Origin: Bacteroidota bacterium | Lineage (GTDB): Bacteria > Bacteroidota > Bacteroidia > UKL13-3 | Length of the DNA: 33,316 nt | Assembly (NCBI GenBank): GCA_947449515.1 | Contig: CANFSD010000004.1 | Coordinates: 1-33,316, forward strand | Direction: 5' to 3' | In this document: positions 16,003 to 24,996 of the stretch, one piece after another | Position numbering within the stretch: position 1 is the stretch's first letter | Layout of the letters: the number at the start of each line of letters is the position of its first letter | Notes under the pieces: generated by a model | Databases searched by the model: none | Seen by the model: only the letters and a program-made list of their open reading frames with translations | What the model was told of the DNA's origin: nothing | Made by a program: the position numbers and the translations under genes

Positions 16003-17298
16003 ATGGCAGCCGATATGTTTTTTACCCAATGGGATTCCTTTCTCTACAATTACCATTTGTATTATAGGAATTTAAATGAATCGGGTAAAAAACGCTTTGT
16101 AAAAAGAGTAAATTCAATCCTTAACAACCTAACTATCATAGGCAAAGAGGGATTGCAAGTAACGGCCGAAATAAAAATATTGGTGGTAGCCAATCTGGTT
16201 CAACTCACGTTTGGACTAAAAAACTATTGGCTTTATGGTTATGAATATATTTACCTCTACCCAGAAAGTTTTTCCTTGCCAAATCAAAATGAAGCCGTTG
16301 CGGGATCTACCTTTCAGCAGAAAATAATTGCTTTGTCGTGGCGCAATTTTGCGATCGACCATTTAAAAGCAAACGATGGGCATAATATTAGTTTAGCACA
16401 ATATGCCTTAGGATTAATTCAAACGGTATTTAATGGCAACCGTTACGACCAAAAATTTGGTAGTTATATAGATACTTGGTTCGAGATTATTAACAAAGAA
16501 ATTGCCCTGAAAGTCAATAATGACGGATTTGGAGGATTGGAGTATACCTCGGATAATATTAAACCAACCTTTGCCAAATGCGTTGAATTGTTTTTTGAGA
16601 AACCAAGCTTCTTTAAAAAGGAATTACCTACCTCCTACGCACATTTTTGTTTATTGCTGAACCAAGACCCCTTAAATGTGAGTGAAAACTACGCATATAA
16701 TTTGGAACGCATAAGCAAAAAAAATGTATTAAGTCCCTTACCCAAATTCATTTCAATCCATTATAAATACAAAGATTGGCACTGGATATACAACCTTCCA
16801 TTTATAGGTATTTTCACCACCCCACTGCTATTATTTTACCTAACAGAAAACTTATTGGTTCGAACCGAACACATTTTATTAATAATGTTTATTGTTGGCA
16901 GTGTTTTGGCCATCAGTTTTTATAAACCACTGCAACAAATTTACCTGTTTAAAAATTTTGGCTTATTGTGGTTAAGCAGTATTTGCGGATATGGACCACT
17001 ATTGGTTGGATCGTTATTGAGCATTAACCAAATCCATGGCTATGATTTTTCTGCAGAGTATAGTAAACACCAGGTGGCCAGCTATTACTTAAAGGAAATT
17101 CCCAGCAATCCAAAGGAGGCACGGCAAATTGTATTTAATTTCAGCGACGATTACCTAATAGACTTCCCTAAAGCCAGAACCTTCGATTTCAATTCACAAC
17201 CCCGTACTAATAAACTGACATTTTTTAACGAAATAGGCTATGAAATACGCCATGGATTAATTGGCATACCTATTGTAACAAAGAGAGAATTATTTTAA
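16003..17298 (+). CDS. MtfA-like membrane protein lacking the HExxH zinc motif (pseudoenzyme)
   Basis: A 431-residue protein whose first 170 residues align by eye to the MtfA (DgsA anti-repressor) zinc-peptidase family. Shared signatures are VTAEIKILVVANLVQLTFGLKNY, YIYLYPESF, IIALSWRNF and the segment DGHNISLAQYALGL. In active members that last segment reads DG-x-N-x-x-x-HE-x-x-H; here the HExxH positions are A-Q-Y-A-L (residues 132-136), so zinc binding and peptidase activity are probably lost. A region of three or so hydrophobic helices (about 260-350) and a soluble tail follow, giving a protein longer than ordinary MtfA. It sits 4 bases after miaB and 1 base before the sigma-54 activator. 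Function is unknown; a regulatory or scaffolding role is a guess. Confidence 0.7.
   Translation: MAADMFFTQWDSFLYNYHLYYRNLNESGKKRFVKRVNSILNNLTIIGKEGLQVTAEIKILVVANLVQLTFGLKNYWLYGYEYIYLYPESFSLPNQNEAVAGSTFQQKIIALSWRNFAIDHLKANDGHNISLAQYALGLIQTVFNGNRYDQKFGSYIDTWFEIINKEIALKVNNDGFGGLEYTSDNIKPTFAKCVELFFEKPSFFKKELPTSYAHFCLLLNQDPLNVSENYAYNLERISKKNVLSPLPKFISIHYKYKDWHWIYNLPFIGIFTTPLLLFYLTENLLVRTEHILLIMFIVGSVLAISFYKPLQQIYLFKNFGLLWLSSICGYGPLLVGSLLSINQIHGYDFSAEYSKHQVASYYLKEIPSNPKEARQIVFNFSDDYLIDFPKARTFDFNSQPRTNKLTFFNEIGYEIRHGLIGIPIVTKRELF
16857..16866. repeat. GGTTCGAACC palindrome (within MtfA-like gene)
   Basis: Perfect copy. It is read as V-R-T in the membrane part of the protein. Confidence 0.6.
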
Positions 17299-17299
17299 T

Positions 17300-18535
17300 A
17301 TGAACCTACAAGACATAAAACAACGATTTGAAATTATAGGTAACTCCCCCCTATTAAATATTGCCCTTGAAACTGCTGTAAAAGTGGCAGCAACAGATAT
17401 TACCGTTCTTATTAATGGCGAAAGTGGTGTGGGAAAAGAAGCCTTTTCAAAGATTATACATGCCCTAAGCAATAGAAAACATGGTCCGTTTATAGCTGTT
17501 AACTGCGGTGCAATTCCTGAAGGAACTATAGATAGTGAATTGTTTGGCCATGAAAAAGGATCTTTTACGGGTGCCCATGACACACGTAAAGGTTATTTTG
17601 AAACCGTAAGCGGCGGAACTATTTTCTTGGATGAAATTGGAGAACTGCCCTTAGAAACACAAGCCAGGCTTCTCCGCATTTTAGAAAGTGGCGAATTTAT
17701 TAAAGTTGGTTCGAGCAAAGTACAGAAAACAGATGTGCGCATTGTAGCTGCAACCAATAAGGATTTGATGGATTTATCGTACAAAGGTAAATTTAGAGAA
17801 GACCTTTATTACAGGCTTTCTACAGTGCCTATTAAAGTTCCTTCTTTAAGAGACCGCAAAGAGGATATCCATATTCTATTTAGAAAGTTTAGCGCAGATT
17901 TTGCCGAAAAATATCGCTCAAAACCTGTTACTTTAGAAGGAGATGCCTTGCAAATTTTACAACATTATAGTTGGCCTGGAAATATTAGACAATTGAAAAA
18001 TATTGCAGAGCAACTGTCTGTTTTGGATGAGGACAAAATTGTAAATGGTCCAGAACTCAGCAGGGTATTGCCCCCTGAAAAGCCAGGATTACCTATGCTC
18101 ATTGGCTCACATGCGCCTGAACAACAATTCAGCGAACGAGATATTTTCTACAAAGTTCTCTATGATTTGCGCAAAGATTTAAGCGACTTAAAATCGATTG
18201 TTTTTGACCTAATGCAAGGCAATCAAATGGCAAATTCCAATGAAGTTGCCAAAAATTTTAACAGCAATTTTGTAAGGGAAGAAATGAATACCAACCAAAG
18301 CAACAACAACTTTGTTAGTATCCCTACCCCTGTTAGTAATAACAGCAGCCCTCAAATAATAGATATTACAGAGGCGCAGGCAGAGCCTGAGTCATTAAGT
18401 TTAGAAGACAAAGAAATAGAGTTAATTAGAAAAAGTTTGAAGAAGCACAATGGCAAACGCAAGAAGGCCGCGCAAGAATTGGGTATTTCTGAACGAACCC
18501 TCTATAGAAAAATTAAACAATACGATTTAGAATAA
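17300..18535 (+). CDS. Sigma-54-dependent transcriptional activator (AAA+ plus Fis-type HTH, no receiver domain)
   Basis: A 411-residue enhancer-binding protein that uses ATP to open sigma-54 RNA polymerase promoters. It begins almost directly with the AAA+ module: Walker A GESGVGKE (residues 40-47), the sigma-54 contact loop GSFTGA (87-92, usually GAFTGA), Walker B GGTIFLDE (105-112), then FREDLYYRL and SWPGNIRQLKN. A linker rich in Asn/Ser separates it from a C-terminal Fis-type helix-turn-helix, KKAAQELGISERTLYRKI (about 390-408). There is no N-terminal receiver, GAF or PAS domain, so its input is not a classical phosphorelay. The AAA+ activity may be controlled by protein partners, possibly the adjacent membrane protein. 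It ends 5 bases before the shared terminator. Confidence 0.93.
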   Translation: MNLQDIKQRFEIIGNSPLLNIALETAVKVAATDITVLINGESGVGKEAFSKIIHALSNRKHGPFIAVNCGAIPEGTIDSELFGHEKGSFTGAHDTRKGYFETVSGGTIFLDEIGELPLETQARLLRILESGEFIKVGSSKVQKTDVRIVAATNKDLMDLSYKGKFREDLYYRLSTVPIKVPSLRDRKEDIHILFRKFSADFAEKYRSKPVTLEGDALQILQHYSWPGNIRQLKNIAEQLSVLDEDKIVNGPELSRVLPPEKPGLPMLIGSHAPEQQFSERDIFYKVLYDLRKDLSDLKSIVFDLMQGNQMANSNEVAKNFNSNFVREEMNTNQSNNNFVSIPTPVSNNSSPQIIDITEAQAEPESLSLEDKEIELIRKSLKKHNGKRKKAAQELGISERTLYRKIKQYDLE

Positions 18536-18540
18536 AGCAC

Positions 18541-18576
18541 AAAAAAAAAGTCTCGCCAATGGCGAGACTTTTTTTT
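18541..18576. terminator. Bidirectional intrinsic terminator between sigma-54 activator and hppA
   Basis: A 9-base-pair GC-rich stem, AGTCTCGCC (18549-18557) with GGCGAGACT (18561-18569), closes a 3-base loop and is flanked by an A-run on the left and a T-run on the right. It therefore works for the plus-strand gene ending at 18535 and for the minus-strand gene ending at 18592. Confidence 0.93.
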
Positions 18577-18591
18577 ATTATTTAATAGCAA

Positions 18592-21159
18592 TTAGTGTTT
18601 GCATTCTTTTTTTGCATCACCTTCTGCACAACATTTCCCTTTTGGAGCAGCAGCTTCATGTGATTTAACACACTCATCGCCGCAGCTTTTTGTACATGCT
18701 TCTGCAGATTCACATCCTTTTTTGCAATTTTCCATGCAAGCTCCTTCAACAGTTGAATGGTGTTTGCTGCAAGTACTAGATTCCATTGAGCAATCCATTT
18801 TTGCTTTGCACATTTCTTTGCATTTGGCTTCATCAAATTTACCATCTGCGCCATACATGCTTAAGCACATTTCTTTTTGCTCAGCAGAACAAGCATTGCT
18901 ATCGCAATAAGCAGCGCATTCCTCTTTGGTCATGGTCATGCAACGACTTAAATCGCAATTACCCATTTTAACGCCACAATGAGCAGATGCCATTGCATCA
19001 CATTGTTCCATTTGGGCACCGTCCATTTTGCATTGACCTTTAGTCATACCACCTTCTACAGCGATATAAGGAGCAATTACCAATGAAACGATTGACATTA
19101 ATTTAATTAAGATATTCATTGAAGGACCAGAAGTATCTTTAAATGGATCACCAACGGTATCACCAGTTACAGAAGCTTTATGTGGCTCAGATTTTTTGTA
19201 GAACATTTCGCCATTGATCATAACGCCTTTTTCAAATGATTTCTTAGCATTATCCCAAGCACCACCGGCATTTGATTGGAAAATACCCATCAATACACCA
19301 CTAACGGTAACACCTGCCAATAAACCACCTAATACTTCAGGACCAAAAGTAAAGCCTACAATTACAGGAGTAATTAAAGCAATGGCTCCAGGTAACATCA
19401 TTTCACGGATAGAGGCTTTGGTAGAAATAGCAACACATTTTTCGTATTCAGGTTTAGCTTTGTATTCCATGATACCAGGAATTTCGCGGAACTGACGACG
19501 AACTTCTTGAACCATATCCATTGCAGCTTTACCTACCGCTTGAATGCACAATGCTGAGAAAATAAATGGAATCATACCACCTACAAATAAACCAGCCAAT
19601 ACAGGTGCTTTGTAAATATCAATGGCATCAATACCAGCAATACCAACAAATGCAGCAAACAATGCCAATGAGGTTAAGGCTGCAGACGCAATTGCAAATC
19701 CTTTACCAGTTGCAGCAGTGGTATTACCAACAGCATCCAAATTATCTGTACGCTCACGAACTTCTGGAGGTAATTGACTCATTTCTGCAATACCACCTGC
19801 ATTATCAGCAATAGGTCCAAATGCATCAATTGCTAATTGCATAGCAGTTGTGGCCATCATACCGGCAGCAGCAATAGCAACACCATATAAACCTGCAAAA
19901 TGGTAAGATAACATAATACCACCCGCCAAGGTTAAAACAGGAATAACAGTTGATTTCATACCTACTGATAAACCACCAATGATATTGGTAGCATGTCCAG
20001 TAGAAGATTGTTGAATAATAGACATTACAGGTGCTTTACCCATTGCAGTGTAGTATTCTGTTACAATACTCATGATGGCACCTACTACAGTACCAACCAA
20101 GATTGCATAGAAAACACTGATTTTTGAGAATTCATACCCACGTAAATTTAATGTTTCAGGTAACATCCAATTTACTACAAAGTAAGAAGCAGCAACCGTC
20201 AATAACATTGAAGACCAGTTTCCTAGGTTCAAAGCATTTTGTACACTTGACTTATCATCTTTAATGGTAACGAACCAAGTACCAACAATTGAGAACAATA
20301 TACCAAGACCACAAATGATCATTGGCAACAAGATGGGAGATAAACCACCAAAATTATCTGTAACCACTATTTCTTGTCCCAAAACCATGGTAGCAAGAAT
20401 GGTAGCAACATATGAACCAAATAAATCGGCACCCATACCAGCAACGTCACCCACGTTGTCTCCAACATTATCTGCAATAGTTGCAGGGTTACGCACATCA
20501 TCTTCAGGAATACCTGCTTCTACTTTACCCACTAAATCTGCACCCACATCGGCAGCTTTGGTATAAATACCTCCACCAACACGTGCGAATAATGCAATAG
20601 ATTCAGCTCCTAATGAGAAGCCTGTTAATACCTCAATTGCGGTTTTAACAGTATCTGCGCCTAAATCAGCAAAATAACTTAAGAAGGCAATAAATAAGCC
20701 ACCTAAACCCAAAACAGCTAAACCAGCTACACCTAATCCCATTACAGTACCACCTGTAAATGAAACTTTTAAAGCTTGTTTTAAACTGGTACGTGCAGCT
20801 TGTGTTGTACGTACGTTTGCTTTGGTAGCAACCTTCATTCCAATATAACCAGCAGTTGCAGAGAATACTGCACCAATGATAAATGCAATAGAAATTACCC
20901 AACTAGAGTGGATTGGTTTTCCATTTATTTCATGAATAGTACCTGAATAAGCCAATAATGCGGCAGCAAAGGTTACAAAGATGCCCAATACTTTCCATTC
21001 AGCTTTCAAGAAGGCCATAGCACCATCTGCTATGTAACCAGCTAGTTCTTGCATTTTAGCATCACCAGCATCTTGCTTAGAAACCCAAGCACTTTTAATG
21101 GCCATTACAATTAGGCCAACTACCCCAAGGGCAGGAACTAGATAAATCAGTTGCGTCAT
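18592..21159 (-). CDS. hppA: Membrane-bound ion-pumping pyrophosphatase with a cysteine-rich C-terminal tail
   Basis: Hydrolyses cytoplasmic pyrophosphate and pumps H+ or Na+ across the inner membrane. The core (residues 1-700) shows the substrate-site motifs [19 protein letters not shown] (220-238), [16 protein letters not shown] (445-460), [15 protein letters not shown] (473-487) and [19 protein letters not shown] (658-676). Ala482 and Gly485 in GNTTAATG are the residues of the K+-dependent class. Whether it moves Na+ or H+ is not decided here. Unusually, 151 residues follow the last membrane helix (705-855, DNA 18592-19047) and contain 22 Cys, many Met and five His. Usual relatives end near residue 700-750. 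In solved homologues the C-terminus faces outward, so the tail is probably periplasmic. The gene is convergent with the sigma-54 activator and has its own promoter. Confidence 0.96.
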   Translation of the reverse strand: MTQLIYLVPALGVVGLIVMAIKSAWVSKQDAGDAKMQELAGYIADGAMAFLKAEWKVLGIFVTFAAALLAYSGTIHEINGKPIHSSWVISIAFIIGAVFSATAGYIGMKVATKANVRTTQAARTSLKQALKVSFTGGTVMGLGVAGLAVLGLGGLFIAFLSYFADLGADTVKTAIEVLTGFSLGAESIALFARVGGGIYTKAADVGADLVGKVEAGIPEDDVRNPATIADNVGDNVGDVAGMGADLFGSYVATILATMVLGQEIVVTDNFGGLSPILLPMIICGLGILFSIVGTWFVTIKDDKSSVQNALNLGNWSSMLLTVAASYFVVNWMLPETLNLRGYEFSKISVFYAILVGTVVGAIMSIVTEYYTAMGKAPVMSIIQQSSTGHATNIIGGLSVGMKSTVIPVLTLAGGIMLSYHFAGLYGVAIAAAGMMATTAMQLAIDAFGPIADNAGGIAEMSQLPPEVRERTDNLDAVGNTTAATGKGFAIASAALTSLALFAAFVGIAGIDAIDIYKAPVLAGLFVGGMIPFIFSALCIQAVGKAAMDMVQEVRRQFREIPGIMEYKAKPEYEKCVAISTKASIREMMLPGAIALITPVIVGFTFGPEVLGGLLAGVTVSGVLMGIFQSNAGGAWDNAKKSFEKGVMINGEMFYKKSEPHKASVTGDTVGDPFKDTSGPSMNILIKLMSIVSLVIAPYIAVEGGMTKGQCKMDGAQMEQCDAMASAHCGVKMGNCDLSRCMTMTKEECAAYCDSNACSAEQKEMCLSMYGADGKFDEAKCKEMCKAKMDCSMESSTCSKHHSTVEGACMENCKKGCESAEACTKSCGDECVKSHEAAAPKGKCCAEGDAKKECKH

Positions 21160-21197
21160 AAGTTTTTCTTATAAGTTGTATTTTCTTTTGAAGGTTG

Positions 21198-21229
21198 CAA
21201 AAATAGGGATTGACAGCCATTTTAAGCAA
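21198..21229 (-). promoter_or_regulatory. Candidate hppA promoter
   Basis: On the minus strand TATTTTTG (21205-21198) matches TAnnTTTG, and a CTTG sits 21 bases upstream (21229 side) in the -33 position. The predicted leader is about 35 bases. The -33 match is partial (TTG only). Confidence 0.5.
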
Positions 21230-21303
21230 GTAAAAATGAAAATCCTTTTGTTTAGTAATCAGCAACTTAGGATTTATTGCGAAATTGGACACAAATTTTA
21301 GTC

Positions 21304-22131
21304 ATGAAACCCCACATTTTACCCCTTATGGCACTTTTGCTCTGGCAGGAGGCTACTCAAGCTCAATTAATTGAAAGAAGCTATGGCTCCAAATCACAAT
21401 CGATGGGCGGAATAGGCATTCTCAATAACAATGGTTTTGAAGTCATTAACAATCCTGCTTTACTGGCAGATGGCAAAGAAAATAGCCTTTCATTTTTTCA
21501 AGAGTTACCTTTTCTGCAGAAAGATTTAAGCATTTCTGCACTGAGTTACCAAAGAAAACTATCCTCCCTTTCTGCAGGTTTTTCTTTGGTACAATCTGGC
21601 AACACCTATTTTAAACAGCAGCTCATTTCCGCTGCCCTTGGAAAAAAATTAAGTGAACACCTCTTTTTGGGTGCAGCCATGCACTACCAAATGAGTTACC
21701 AATACCAATCAAAACCTATTGGCTATTTAATGGCCTCGTTGGGAGCATTGGTTCGGCTCAAGAAATATTGGACCTTTTCTTTAGTCATGCAAAATATTAC
21801 AGCAAGCACCTACCAATTGGAAGCAAAGCCAAGCCCAACCACCCAACTCCGTTTTGGCTGTGCCTACTTGTTGAATGACAAACTGCAATTTTTAGCCGAA
21901 CAAGAGCAAATCCTTGGCCAGAAAGGCAAATTAAAATTGGGTATGGTTATTCGGTTCGAACCAAATTTTGAATGCTATTTGGGTTGGAATATACACACAC
22001 ATGGTTTCGCATTTGGATGCGCTTATCAAAAGCAACATACGCGCATTTTGATTGGCGCGAGTGTTCATCCAGTATTAGGATTAAGCCCTGGCATTGAAGT
22101 TAATTTCTTACCCTTAAGCAGAAAGAAATGA
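21304..22131 (+). CDS. Outer-membrane barrel-like protein, PorV/PorQ-type
   Basis: A 275-residue secreted protein. The ATG at 21304 gives a good signal peptide (KPHILPLMALLLW..., cleavage near TQAQ). The frame runs back to a TTG at 21277, but that would bury the signal peptide. After cleavage comes RSYGSKSQSMGGIGI...GFEVINNPALLAD, the start typical of the PorV/PorQ and related FadL-fold proteins of Bacteroidota (SMGG...NPA). Alternating hydrophobic/polar stretches such as LSISALSYQRKLSSLSAGFSL then suggest beta-strands. PorV and PorQ serve T9SS, but sequence alone does not place this protein there. Its stop overlaps the next ATG (ATGA), so it is translationally coupled to the helix-hairpin-helix barrel protein downstream. 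It contains a perfect GGTTCGAACC at 21953-21962. Confidence 0.68.
   Translation: MKPHILPLMALLLWQEATQAQLIERSYGSKSQSMGGIGILNNNGFEVINNPALLADGKENSLSFFQELPFLQKDLSISALSYQRKLSSLSAGFSLVQSGNTYFKQQLISAALGKKLSEHLFLGAAMHYQMSYQYQSKPIGYLMASLGALVRLKKYWTFSLVMQNITASTYQLEAKPSPTTQLRFGCAYLLNDKLQFLAEQEQILGQKGKLKLGMVIRFEPNFECYLGWNIHTHGFAFGCAYQKQHTRILIGASVHPVLGLSPGIEVNFLPLSRKK
21953..21962. repeat. GGTTCGAACC palindrome (within PorV-like gene)
   Basis: Perfect copy. It is read as R-F-E-P, a reading frame different from the other two perfect copies. Confidence 0.6.
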
Positions 22132-24149
22132 AGAAATTTTCAATCCTACTTGTTCTAAGTTTATTAGTGAAATATTCCTGTGCTCAAAGCAAAGATTTAC
22201 CTCATCAATGGATCTTTCAAAACATTCAACATTTATTGGAAACACAGGGTACGGTGCTTGATCCTGCAGATATAGAAATAAGCATCAATGATTGGCTTAA
22301 CGAGCCCCTTTTACTCAATAAAGCAAGTGCTTTTGAATTGGCTAAATTCTTTTTCCTAAACCCACAGCAAGTTAAAAACTTAGGTAAGCACCTTGAAAAA
22401 TTTGGCCCATTTTTAGACAAATATGAATTGCAATCAATAGAAGGATTTGACGAACAAACAGCACAATTGCTGAGCTATTTTGTTCAAATTGAGGAAAGGA
22501 AAGCCATAGATTATTATTCATTAGCAGAGATTTTAGAAAACGGCAAACAAGAAGTAATCATTGGCTGCGAACAGGCATTTCAAGAAAGTAAAGGATTCCA
22601 AAATCCCAAACAATTTGTTGGTTCGAACCAACGCATTGCCTTGCGTTATAGATTTGCTTTGGCAAATAAATTATATTTTGGGTTTAGTGCAGAAAAAGAT
22701 GCGGGAGAAAAATGGGGCCTGTTTGGCGACTTTCAAGGGTTTCATTTACTTTACAAGGGACATGGACTTCTCCAAACCCTAGCTATTGGAGATTACCAAG
22801 CAAATTTTGGAAAAGGCTTGAATATTGGTAGCGCCATGTTTAATGGAAAATCTGCTTTGGTATTTCAAAACCAATATTTAAATGAAGGTATTCGGCCCTA
22901 TCGCTCCTTAAATGAAAGTGGTTTTTTTAGAGGAGTTGCCCTTGCATTCAAGAAAAAACACTTTACCCTCAACCTTATGGGCAGCCTGCTACCTCAAACG
23001 GCAGGCTTGCAATTTGACAGCCTATTGCAAGAAGAGAAATTTGGGAGCATCGTTGCATCAGGCTTGCACCGAACCAATGCAGAATTGGCAAAGAAAAATA
23101 GTTTAATCAATTCTTATTTTGGCATTCACGGCATGTACCAGAAAAGAAAATTACAAATTGGATTGAGCTATAGTAAACAAGAAAATATTAGCAGTCAAAA
23201 CATTGAAAATGGTTTAAAAAACTGGCAATATCCATTTATCAACTGTCATTGGGGATTGGCTGCAAATTATTACCTCCAAAATATTTTATTGGGAACTGAA
23301 TTTTCTGTAATGGAAAATGGTGCAAAGGCAATTTTTGCCAGTATCCTTATCCCCCTTCATGCTAAGCTAGACGCCATGTTTATTGGCAGAAATTATGAAA
23401 AGGGATATGAAAATAATTACGGAAATGCTTGGAGTGCCAGTAGCAGTATTGGCAATGAAACAGGCAATTATTTGGCCTTTAGTTTTAGGCCAAAGAAATA
23501 CCACCAAATAGATTTCTATTATGATATTTTCAAATCGAGCGGACCAAGTTATCAAGCAGCTTATGCAAAAGTAAGCTATGATTATTTTGTGCATTATACC
23601 TGGATGCAATCCAAAACATTTCAAATTGAATTGCGGCTCAGGCAGCTTGAAACAGAAAAAAACACCCCTTTGGAGACAAGTCAAGTAAAAACGATGGCGC
23701 CTGAAACACGCAGCCAATTTAGGTTTCAAGTAAATTTCAGCATCAATAAAAACTTGACATACCAATTAAGGGCCGAGAAAATATTGGCACAAAAAACAGT
23801 TGGATTAAAATATGAAGGTCAGTTAATTTTTCATGATATTAATTTTCATCCCAAAGGTGAAAAATTTAGTTTACATGCGCGGTTTTGTCTCTTTCAAGTA
23901 GCAGATTTTAGCGCCAGGTTATACATGCAAGAATCAGATGTGATGTATAATTATGCGCAAAGTCTAATTAATGGAAATGGCTATAGAACCTATTTAATTG
24001 TAGGATACAGGCTTTTCAAAAACGCGCTATTGCAATTAAAAATTGGCCAAAGTTATTTGCCTGAAAAAACTGAAATAGGGAGTGGAATAGACCAAACAAA
24101 AGGACCTTTTCAAGGTGAAGGGAAAATTCAATTTTACTACAAATGGTAA
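22128..24149 (+). CDS. Secreted helix-hairpin-helix protein with a predicted outer-membrane beta-barrel
   Basis: A 673-residue protein with a signal peptide ending near YSCAQ. Residues about 47-120 form paired hairpin segments (INDWLNEPLLLNKASAFELAKFF, LQSIEGFDEQTAQLL) of the kind found in ComEA-like HhH domains. The remaining 550 residues are rich in alternating aromatic/polar strands (RIALRYRFALANKLYFGFSAEKD, KIQFYYKW) and end in an aromatic residue, as outer-membrane barrels do. Similar HhH-plus-barrel proteins of 650-700 residues are widespread in Bacteroidota and are usually unassigned. The gene overlaps its upstream partner by 4 bases and abuts the convergent AlkD-like gene with no gap. 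A DNA- or peptide-handling surface role is inference only. It holds the 16-base palindrome at 22617-22632. Confidence 0.75.
   Translation: MKKFSILLVLSLLVKYSCAQSKDLPHQWIFQNIQHLLETQGTVLDPADIEISINDWLNEPLLLNKASAFELAKFFFLNPQQVKNLGKHLEKFGPFLDKYELQSIEGFDEQTAQLLSYFVQIEERKAIDYYSLAEILENGKQEVIIGCEQAFQESKGFQNPKQFVGSNQRIALRYRFALANKLYFGFSAEKDAGEKWGLFGDFQGFHLLYKGHGLLQTLAIGDYQANFGKGLNIGSAMFNGKSALVFQNQYLNEGIRPYRSLNESGFFRGVALAFKKKHFTLNLMGSLLPQTAGLQFDSLLQEEKFGSIVASGLHRTNAELAKKNSLINSYFGIHGMYQKRKLQIGLSYSKQENISSQNIENGLKNWQYPFINCHWGLAANYYLQNILLGTEFSVMENGAKAIFASILIPLHAKLDAMFIGRNYEKGYENNYGNAWSASSSIGNETGNYLAFSFRPKKYHQIDFYYDIFKSSGPSYQAAYAKVSYDYFVHYTWMQSKTFQIELRLRQLETEKNTPLETSQVKTMAPETRSQFRFQVNFSINKNLTYQLRAEKILAQKTVGLKYEGQLIFHDINFHPKGEKFSLHARFCLFQVADFSARLYMQESDVMYNYAQSLINGNGYRTYLIVGYRLFKNALLQLKIGQSYLPEKTEIGSGIDQTKGPFQGEGKIQFYYKW
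22617..22632. repeat. GTTGGTTCGAACCAAC 16-base palindrome (within HhH barrel gene)
   Basis: The longest form: the 10-base core at 22620-22629 is extended symmetrically by three bases on each side. It is read as V-G-S-N-Q. It lies 668 bases from the copy in the preceding gene. Confidence 0.65.
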
Positions 24150-24860
24150 TTAGTTTTTCTTGCCAGTTACCATTTTATTGTTGAGTTCTCTTTTCACACG
24201 GGGATGTATAACACTTTCGTTTTTTACGAGAAAGTCCTGTACAGCTTTTTTATCAATTGCAACAAGCATTCTGAGGGCCCATGACTGCGCCTTTACAACC
24301 ATATCATGTTTATCCGAAACCAATAACTGACAAACCTCTAAAGTTTTAGCAACATCACCTTTACCACCACGAGATTTCATATTAAGTGGAATGGTGGCAA
24401 CCAAGGCCAACCTGCGCATCCAAAAGTTGGCATGATTTGTCAATTGATGAATAAATGCAGTACTAATTTGCTGATTTCTCCAGGCTACTCCAAAAACATG
24501 CACCCCAAAAGTATCAACACAAACCCAGTTATCCATTCCCTTCACAAAATCATTGAAATCTGCTTCTGAAAAACAAGCCAAAGTTTTCTTTTCTAATCCT
24601 ATAAATTCATACGCCAATTGCACTGTTTCCATATAGCCTTCGTCTATTAAGCACTTAGCCAATTCCATTTTTCCTGAAACAGGAAAATCTTTACATATCA
24701 CCCGAAGCTCCTTTAAAATTAATTTTAAATCCGGGTTTTTCACTCCGTAAATTTTCAAAATGGTGGGATAAGAAATTATAGCAAATTCCTTTCTGCCATC
24801 ATCTTTAAGCTGCATAAAACTCTGGTGTAAACCCTCAATAATTAATTTATAATCCTGCAT
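24150..24860 (-). CDS. DNA alkylation repair protein, AlkD-like HEAT-repeat family
   Basis: A 236-residue all-helical protein of the AlkD/AlkC-like superfamily of HEAT-repeat glycosylases, which excise bulky or cationic alkylated bases. Recognisable points are MDNWVCVDTFGVHVFG (residues 109-124), the counterpart of the W-x-x-x-D motif containing the base-contacting Trp112 and catalytic Asp116, and FWMRRLALVATIP (147-159), with Arg149/150 in the position of the DNA-contacting arginine. The ATG at 24860 is chosen; the frame also opens at a TTG 9 bases earlier. It lies tail-to-tail with the HhH barrel gene, with no spacer and no visible terminator. Activity on a particular lesion is not predictable from sequence. 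Confidence 0.83.
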   Translation of the reverse strand: MQDYKLIIEGLHQSFMQLKDDGRKEFAIISYPTILKIYGVKNPDLKLILKELRVICKDFPVSGKMELAKCLIDEGYMETVQLAYEFIGLEKKTLACFSEADFNDFVKGMDNWVCVDTFGVHVFGVAWRNQQISTAFIHQLTNHANFWMRRLALVATIPLNMKSRGGKGDVAKTLEVCQLLVSDKHDMVVKAQSWALRMLVAIDKKAVQDFLVKNESVIHPRVKRELNNKMVTGKKN

Positions 24861-24940
24861 ATCTTTCAATTCTACCTCAAATTTTAGTCACTTTACTAAT
24901 GTTCTCCACAAAAAAAGCGAATAAGAGTCATAAATTCACA

Positions 24941-24972
24941 TTTGGAATCACTTTGCGTTTTGGTTACTTTTG
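24941..24972 (+). promoter_or_regulatory. Promoter of the alpha-oxoamine synthase gene
   Basis: TTTG (24941-24944), a 20-base spacer and TACTTTTG (24965-24972) match both boxes of the Bacteroidota housekeeping promoter (TTTG / TAnnTTTG). Transcription would start about 20 bases before the ATG at 24997. This is the best promoter in the window. Confidence 0.68.
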
Positions 24973-24996
24973 CCCGCAATTAAAGCAAACAGACAA

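Noticed and set aside
18582-18854. Overlapping minus-strand frame within the cysteine-rich tail region
   Set aside because: The Cys-rich frame continues without break from the pyrophosphatase. This alternative frame is Lys/Gln-rich with no motif and arises from the same codon periodicity.
19566-19814. Gln/Tyr-rich plus-strand open frame that looks like a low-complexity protein
   Set aside because: Shadow of the pyrophosphatase on the other strand; its composition follows from Ala/Gly/Ile codons read in reverse.
21277-21303. Upstream TTG start of the PorV-like gene
   Set aside because: It would place nine polar residues before the signal peptide. The ATG at 21304 gives a normal signal.
22617-22632. 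tRNA T-arm (GGTTCGAA) as explanation of the palindromes
   Set aside because: No cloverleaf, anticodon arm or acceptor pairing surrounds any copy, and all copies are inside strongly supported coding genes.
24970-24996. Upstream TTG start of the alpha-oxoamine synthase
   Set aside because: It overlaps the TACTTTTG promoter element. The ATG at 24997 gives the conserved MDLFEKL start.
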